Of a DNA stretch of 64,000 bases, positions 50,701-59,700 are shown one piece after another (the stretch's first letter is position 1; each line of letters starts with the position of its first letter). Both the position numbers and the translations under genes were made by a program. The stretch covers positions 612,720,920-612,784,919 of the forward strand of contig NC_081405.1 in NCBI RefSeq assembly GCF_030272615.1. The letters are read 5' to 3'. The notes below the pieces were generated by a model, which worked only from the letters and a program-made list of their open reading frames with translations, had not been told where the DNA came from and ran no database searches. This DNA is from Cryptomeria japonica (Eukaryota; Streptophyta; Pinopsida; Cupressales; Cupressaceae).

Positions 50701-53700
50701 ATCTTCTTCTTCTAGATCTGCATATCCTATTTTCTTCTTCCTTTCTCAAATTTTATTTCAGATCCCTCTATATACTTCTTCTCTGAATCTGCTCTAAATC
50801 TCCTCTAATTCCACTTTATTTCTCTCCATTCCATTTGATCCTTCTTCCCCTTTATATCTTCCAATGTGAGGGAGAGGTCACATCTCTTCATCATGTCTGC
50901 GTTTTGGCAAGAGCCACAACCTTGCACAATTAGCACCCTTTAAAAGAGTACAACCCTTCATAATCTCTACCCTTTTGAAAGAGCCACTTCCCTATTTACT
51001 TCCCATTCCTTTCTTCTTCCCTTAATCCTTCCTTGATTCACATGCCCCATTCTTTCTTCCTTTCTCCATATCTCCCCCTTCAAATGAAGTTCTCTTCTCC
51101 CTTTTATATCTCATGTTTGAGGGAGTCATAACTTTTCATTTCCTTTCGACCATTCATTGAACTTTGCTAAATTTTAATTATTTTGATTTCATTCTTTTAT
51201 ATTTTTATTTTATTTTTATTTTTATTCTGTTATATTTTTATTTTATTAATAGCATTTACTATTAAATCCTATTTCAAAATGGGGCCATTACATTTTAGCG
51301 CAAGCACATCACTCTACAACGCACCTATGAACCCTAGTAGCATAGGTTCACTCACACGTGTTGCATGTGCTTCTCTATCCCTACTTTGTGTTCTAATTTT
51401 TTTCAATTACTTACATTTTTGCTTCCAAACTGGCATATATGCATTCATGTTAGTGTACATGCAATTAGAGTAGCATTTTTGCATTTTGGACAATCTGAAT
51501 TTTATCTATCAACGCAAGTACTCTATGAAATGGCGTATGTGCACTTTCTAGTGGCACATGCAACACTGTGCAACAATGTACTTGCACTCTACTTATCATT
51601 TTCTCAAGCTTTGGGTCTTTGACAATAACACACATCACTTGCAGGGGTCCTTTTGGTCTTTTAATGTCATATTGCTAACCCTTTTGCTGCAAGTTTGTTA
51701 ATAGAAGACCATTCATAAGACTACTAATGTTTGTTGTAGGTTTTGCCAAGACATTATCTTAAGACACCTTTTGTTTGTTTTCATTTACTTTATCTAAAAG
51801 AAAATCAACATGTTTGATAGGCTTGTAGCCTCAAAGAGTGTGCATGCTCTTCCCTCGCACCACAAGGTGATCTCTGAACCAAAAACACTTATTGCACTCA
51901 TTTGCCTTCACATTTCAAATTTTGTTTCCTAACTAAAAGTCAATTAACTTGTTTGTATTAGCATAATATCTTTCTATTTTGTTTAATGGTTAATATTGTA
52001 TATTTTGTAGTTTTAGATTCTTTCTAATTCTTACGATTGTTTCATATTAGAAATATCATCTCTGTAATCTATAAATGATCTATTGATCATTCTTTTAATT
52101 CAATCAGTTATTTACCAAATACTTTCGTATTATGGTATCAGAGCATCAGGAGAATTTTTTTGAAAAAAATTGGTAATCCTAATTTTTAATTAGTGAAAAA
52201 AAAATTCTTTTCAAAAATAATTCCAGGTATTTTTCAAAAAACCCATATAGGGTTTTCCATCCAAATCCTGGCCTGGGTTCGCGTAGGTGCTGCAACGCGA
52301 TTTTTCCTTTCTCATTTTCAGTTTGTTATCTGCAAATCGCGTGCGGATTTTTTCCAGCAGTATTAAATTTACCTCACGATTTTTCTGCGACGTGGGCTTC
52401 AGTTTTGCGCGATTTTCACTTCAAATTGCAACGTGATTTTTTATCCCCTGGTAATCTTTACCCTTTGCGTCATCCAAGGTTTATTTTTGGCATTGGTTTT
52501 TGGAGAAATCCTGTTCATTTTTTTTTAGCGCTCCCTGCAACCTACACGTCTTTCCAGCTCATTCCGTGTTTTTACTGTGTTTGATTCCCGCGATTTTGAC
52601 AGGGTTTGTTTCTTCCAGCAGCCCGTGATTTCCAGCACATGAAATCTCTATAATTTTCTACATTTTTGGACAGCGTTTTTTTTTCTCGGTTTGTAGATTT
52701 CAGAGCCTAGGGTTTATTTTTGAACCCTTGGTGATTTTTTCTGCGGCCAGGGATTTTCAAACAATCTTTCTCAGAAATATATCACCTGGGTTTCCGAGGT
52801 TTTTTGAAAACTCATCTGGGTTCCTGTCAGAATTTTTTGGGTCTTCAAAAATTTGTACATTGGGATCTGTGCCAGAAATATTTTTATTATGCCTCGAAAT
52901 CAATGCATGTTTTCTACCTCCATTTTCTTGCACGCGTCACATTTACACAATTTCACACGTTTACATCTCCTGCCTCGATATTCGTGCCATTATTCAGTCA
53001 ACTAGCTTTGACCTCAGTTTTTTCTTGATGGCATCTCTAACGAATATTCTGCTCGAGGGAAGTCAGAAATTCAATGACAAAAATTACAATACCTGGAAAC
53101 AGCGGATGCTCACCATTTTCGAGTATCGCATTATTGATCAATTAGTTCTTGGCAAAGTCCAACGTCCTTCTACAATCGGTCCTGATCAAACTAAGTTCGA
53201 TGAGCAAAATCGTGAAGCTGTTGTGCTCATCAAGCTTTCAGTGACTGATGATCAGCTTCCTCAGATACCTTCCGACAAAACAGCTGCCGAGATATGGAAG
53301 CATCTCAAGACGCTGCATGAGACATCTGATAAGAGCAGAGCCTTCTTTCTAAAAAATATGCTCTTCTCTATTGTCATGGATGAGCGCAAATCCCTTCAGG
53401 ATCATCTCAATCGGATCAAGGAAATCCGTGACCAGTTGGAAGCCATCGGGTGGAAAATGGAGGAGGACATGGTTGTGATAACTCTGAAAAGTTTGCCCAA
53501 GTCCTACGAGCATTTTGTCGAAACCCTCAACATCAATTCAACTGGTGTTGATTTGAAGTTCACTAATCTTTGCACTAAACTTCTGCAGCAGGATCAGTGG
53601 AAGCAGCAATTCGGCAACAGTAATAGCTCTTCCTCTTCAGAACAAGCATTCGCAGCTAAATCCTTTCAGAAGGATAAAGGCAAATCATAATCTTCTCAGT

Positions 53701-56700
53701 CTTCTCAACAGAAACCCTCTGCTCCGTCATCAGAAGGCTTGAAGAAGAAAAATCTTCAGTGCAATTACTGCCATAAGTTTGGTCAAATGAAGCTTGAGTG
53801 TCGTAAACGCATGGCTGCATTGGCTAAGCAAAGTGGTTCGCAGCCGAAAGCAAACGTAGCGAAACACACTGAGCCTTTTACACCTTCATGGCTAAAAAAC
53901 CTGCAGACCATGTTAAATCCTTTCCTCAATATATAGATTCAAGTGCTTCAAGCCACTTCACTCATCGTCGAGATTGGTTCACTGATTTTCAACCTTACGC
54001 AGATTCAGTTATTTTTGGAGGGGGAAAAGTACACAGTTGTCGGAAAGGGCAATGTGCAGATTCAGTTTGGAGGGAGGAAATTAATTTTCCTCGATGTGTA
54101 CTATATTCCAAGAATGGAACTCAACCTTCTCTTAGTCAGTCAAATTCTGAGACATTCTCCTCGGCTAGACGTGACCTTCAGTTCACATCGATGCAGTATC
54201 ATTGATCGGGAGACTCAGACAATTGTTGTTGTGGGTCTTAAGGATCATGGTCTATTCAGACTAGTTGATCCTGGTGATTCTCAGGAGCTTGCCATGGCAG
54301 CCAAGCGCTCCTCTATTAGTACACTCTGGCATTAGCGTTATGGGCACTTGAATGTGCACTATCTTTCTCAAGCTTGTTCAAGAGGATCTTGTCATTGGAT
54401 TGCCAAAGATTCAAACCCAGAACCTTGGAGTTTGTGGAGCATGTCAAGCTGGCAAGCAACAACGGACTCCTTTTTCAGATGGCGATTCCTGGAGAACTTC
54501 TAAGATACTACAACTGGTCCATGCTAATATTTGTGGACCTATGGCTACTCAAACTATCACTGGGTCTAGGTATTTTCTACTTTTTGTTGATGATTATAGT
54601 AGAAAAATGTAGGTGTATTTTCTTCATCAGAAATCAGAGTTGTTTGTTGTTTTTCAAAAATTTAAAGCATTAGTAGAAAAAGAGTCTGGTAATCATATTG
54701 TTACTCTTTGGTCTGATAATGGGGGTGAATTTTGTTCTTCTGTCTTCTCCCATTTCTATGAACATGGCATCAAGCGCCAACTCACTACACCTTACCCCTC
54801 AGCAAAACGGTGTCGTTGAGCGAAGAAACCGCACGATTACCGAAATGGCCCAATCTATGCTTAAACACAAGAGTGTTCCAAAGAAATTTTGGGCTCAAGC
54901 AGTTAATATTGCAGTCTATCTTCCGAACCAGTCTTCTACAGTGGTTGTGAAGAAGAAGACTCCGGAAGAGGCCTGGTCAGGCCGCAAGCCCAGAATCAGT
55001 CACCTGAAAGTTTTTGGCTCCACTACTTTTGTTTGGATCCCTGATGCTAAGTGCACCAAGTTGGGTGCCAAGAGCCAAAAATGCATGCTTACCGGCTACA
55101 ATGATAATCACAAAGCCTACCAACTGGTTGACATCGAGACAGATCGTCTCATCTTCAATCATGACGTGGTTTTTGATGAGGAACGAGGGCTATTTCAGTT
55201 CTCTCCTCTAGTTATTGATACAAAGGATCAACCTTTGAAGGCTTCAGACTTGGGTGTCCGTCTTCCATTAGGTCCAACTGATGGGAGGGCTCCAGATGTT
55301 CCATTTCCTGCACCTACACCAGTTCCTTCTCCTACAAGATCACCTAGACATGCAGCTGCACCACCTAACTTTCCTCAGGATTCCTCCGATCTTCTGTTTG
55401 ATGAGCCTGATCCTGTTGCACCTCCTGCATCTGATGTTGGCACTTCTACTCTCTGGCTAAATGGTGGGCTAAGACACTTGTTGATCTTCATGATGATGAT
55501 CTCATCGAGGGTAGAACTGCTCGGAAGAAGAGCAAGCAACCTGATTATGTCAATTTTTCTCTCATGGCCAACATTCACGGTGTATATGAACCTCAATCAT
55601 ACATAGAGGCGAAAGGGATACCTGAGAGGGAACAAGCTATGGCAACTGACCACCAGAGCTTGCTGAAAAATAACACTTGGGTTATGTCAGATCTTCCTCC
55701 AGGGAAGAAACCCATTGGATGCAAATGGGTCTATAAGGTCAAATACAAAGCTGATGGTACTTTGGATAAGTACAAGGCTCATCTCGTTGCCAAAGGCTTC
55801 TCTCAGCATGAAGGAATTGATTATGAGGAGACCTTTGCTACGACAACAAAGATGAGCACCATCAGATTAGTGCTAGCCATGGCAGCTCAATGTGGTTGGA
55901 AGGTCCATCAGATGGATGTCAAGAGTGCCTTCTTGAATGGTGAGTTACAGGAAGAGGTCTATATGACGCAACCTCTTGGATTCAAGGTTGCCGGAAAAGA
56001 ACACGAGGTTCTCAAACTAGTGAAAGCACTCTATGGCCTAAAATAGGCTCCTCGGGCATGGTACATGATGATTGATAAGTACCCTCACAAATTAGGGTTT
56101 CCAGAGGAGTCCTTCTGACTCAAATTTGTATGTCAAGACTACTAGCAGTGATATCATCATTTCGGTTGTTTATGTTGATGATCTGATCATCACAGGCAGC
56201 TCGACATCTTTGGTTCAGGGAATCAAGCAAATTAATCCAAAGAAGCATTAATCGTTTGGGGAATTAATTGGCAAAACAAAAGTATAAGATTTTTTTTTAA
56301 AATCAAGAATTAATCGGCAAAAAATCGGATATAATATAAAAAATAAATATATTAGAAAATAAATATATTTTTAAAATTAAATATAGTATAAATTAAATAT
56401 ATATAAATTATATATTAAAAATGATATAATATACATTATAAATTTAAAATAAATATTATTATATTTACATTTATTAATGGTCTATAAAGATACGAATTTA
56501 TAATTTATAATTTTTTAATTATTTATATTTCTAATCTACAATTATATTAAATTATATAATTATTCTATATAGTTTAATAAATGACACACTAATATAATAT
56601 ATAATAATTTTAATTTACAAATTATTTTATATATATTTATTATATATTAAAAACTAAATAATATACATTATAAATTAAAAATAAATATTATTATATTTAC

Positions 56701-59700
56701 ATTTATTAATGGTCTATAAAGATGCGAAGTTTTAATTTATAAATTTTAAATTATTTATATTTCTAATATACAATTTTATTAAATTATATAATTATTCTAT
56801 ATAGTTTAATAAATTACACACTAATATAATATATAATAATATTAATTTATAAATTATTTCATATATATTAATTATATATTAAAAATTAAATAATATATAT
56901 TATAAATTAAAAAATAAATATTATTATATTTACATTTATTAATGGTCTATAAAGATACGAATTTATAATTTATAATTTTTAAGTTATTTATATTTCTAAT
57001 TTACAATTTTATTGAATTATATAATTATTCTATATATTTTAATAAATGACACTAATATAATGTATAATAATTTTAATTTACAAATTATTTTATAATGTTA
57101 ATTATTAAATTATTTTTAATTATATATTAAACATATAGTAAACAATAATATAAATGAATGTAAGGATTGTCGCTTATAATTATTTTTATAAATACCTATA
57201 TAAAGTTTATAATCCCCCAAATTAGATGTCATAGTTTTTAATTTAGAGTTCAGATTTTAATTTAAAATTCTCAATAATATAAAGTTCCCAAAAATAAGGA
57301 AACGACGGAAAGCTTATTCTCGTATTTCTCAAGCTTTATCAGTTGCAGAAATGTTATTTCCAATTTTTTATTTATAATTCCCAGGTGAAACAGCGAGACA
57401 AGGTGAGGCTCTTATTCAAAATGCAAACAAAAATATTTAAGGTTTCAATTTTCAGCGATACAGAAAGTCATTAAGGTTTTGCAGAGGTCAAAACGTCCAG
57501 CAAAAAAATTAAGGACAAAAATTTCGAACCCTAACTGATTCCATGCAAACTATACCCAGAATCGGTCTATTTTCACAGGTGATTTTTAGGGTTTATGTCA
57601 TTTTTTAGCCAAGCAGATATTTCGCAATTTTTAAACACGATTTTGCAGAGTTCTACCCGCAATTAATCGTCCAAAGTCATTGACTGATAGTCAACAATTT
57701 TTTGGCCCGACTTTGGAGAAAAAATCGGCATTTCTGACGACTCGCGATTATTCACGATTAATCACGACTCAATGCCGACTTTTGCTTCTTTGGTTTAATC
57801 TATATCACCTCCACTAGACCTGATCTGAGCTATGCAGTGAGTTACATATCCCGCTTCATGACAGCTCCTACATCAGAACATTGAGCTGCAACGAGGCGGA
57901 TCCTGCGCTATGTCAAGGGCACTTCAGACTTTGGTATCCTTTATGGACGGACCAAAGTCCCGGACTTACTGGTTTCACAGATTCGGATTGGGCAGGCTTT
58001 GTTGATGACAGAAAGTCCACATTCGGGTATGTCTTCAGTTTGGGAACTGGTGCTATCACTTGGACCAGTAAGAAGCAGTAGGCAATAGCTCTTTCCTCGA
58101 CGGACGCTGAATATCGAGGAACAGTCAAAGCAGCTTGCGAGGCAGTTTGGCTTCAACGGATGCTTTCAGATATCCAACTGTCTCAAGCCGGTCCTACATC
58201 CCTCTTTTGTGACAATCAAGGGGTGCTGAAACTCGCTAAAAATCCAGTCTTCCATGAGCGGACCAAGCATGTTGAGCTTCATTGTCACTTCATTGTCACT
58301 TCATCCGCAAGCTAGTTGAAGATGGATCTGTGGATTCGCAATGTGTTCCTACTGAGGACCAAACTACAGATATCCTCACCAAGTCCCTACATCCAGATAA
58401 GTTTGTTAAGTTCAGGGGGATACTTGGTGTAGTAGACAAATTGACCATTAAGGGAGGGTATTAGCATAATATCTTTCTATTTTGTTTAATGGTCAATAAT
58501 GTATATTTTGTAGTTTTGGATTCTTTATAATTCTTACGATTGTTTCATATTAGAAACATCGTCTCTGTAATCTATAAATGATCTATTGATCATTCTTTTA
58601 ATTCAATCAGTTATTTACCAAATACTTTCGTATTAGTTTGATTTGCTTGTGTGACTTAGGAATGTGTATGCTCTTCCCCCACACCACAAGGTGATCTTAG
58701 GAATCAAAAACATTCCTGTTTTCACGTTTTGTTTTGCCTCAAAAGGTTAACCTGTGTATGCTCTTTTCTCGTGTTGCAAGGCAATTTTGGAAATAAAAAA
58801 CAATTAATCCTTTTGCTTTAGTTTCTTTTAGTGGGCTTGGCCTTTTGCTTTAGTTTCTTTTAGTGGGCTTGGCTTGGCCTTTTGCTTTAGTTTCTTTTAG
58901 TGGACTTGGCTTGGATTTCATCACCAAGTGGTGACTCAAACCCTCATGTTTCAATGGGGTATAAAAATCAAGGAGAAAATCGAAAGGCTCTCCCTTAGCG
59001 GTACATTTGTCATTTTGGGCTACGCTTACAAGAAACTTTATAGCTTGCAAGTGGTGGAGAGTGGACTACCCTCTCATGCCAAGCCATTAGATACACACCT
59101 CACTTTATAGAATCAGGCCTAATGTACATTTGAGTATATTGAGGACACTCCTAGAATGCCTTGTACAAGCCTAGATAGTGAACCATTTTGTCATTTTGCC
59201 TTTTGGACTTTGTACTGCACCAATAAGTGATTAGTCTCGTAAAGTTACTCACATCATATTGCCAGATCATAAATAACCAAAAATTAAATTTGTGGCCAAT
59301 GCCTCAAGATCAATAGGCCATGCTATTTACACTTGGGTCTAAAGTTTAATTGTGGTCCTACCAAACCAATCACTCATACTTGAATAATTAAGGTGTTCTT
59401 GTGTTTAATGTATTTGCAGTAGTCAAAACTCATTCAAAAAAACAAAATCCAAAAACTAATCAAAAAGTCAAAATCGAGAAAAAAAAAAAAAAACATTTCA
59501 AAAAAGTCCTCTTAAAAACCACAAGTTGAAAAATCCAACATCTATCCAAGTTGCACACCGAGTTCATAACCCTCTTCCATAGGTGCCATTTTCTATAGAA
59601 TCATAGATACATTACCCACAAGCACACTTGTGATAATTGGGCATGCACCATTTATGTGTGCACTTATGCCAAACACACTGTCTTATGTGCCCGCCTACCT

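Larger units (their letters stand above)
51956..58635 (+). mobile_element. Ty1/copia element D with TA...TA LTR ends
   Basis: LTRs at 51956-52132 and 58459-58635 are both 177 bp, differ at 6 positions by my count (3.4%), and both run TATTAGCATAA...TTCGTATTA. They are flanked by a perfect 5-bp duplication, gtttg (51951-51955 and 58636-58640). Primer site, gag, protease, integrase, RT and RNase H are in copia order. It is antisense to ABCD1, in whose largest intron it lies. RT is broken by an AT-rich insertion at 56231-57799. Confidence 0.94.

Noticed and set aside
50541-51622. Leu/Phe-rich plus-strand frames resembling membrane proteins
   Set aside because: They fall in pyrimidine-rich LTR sequence and its flank; the hydrophobicity is a by-product of T-rich codons.
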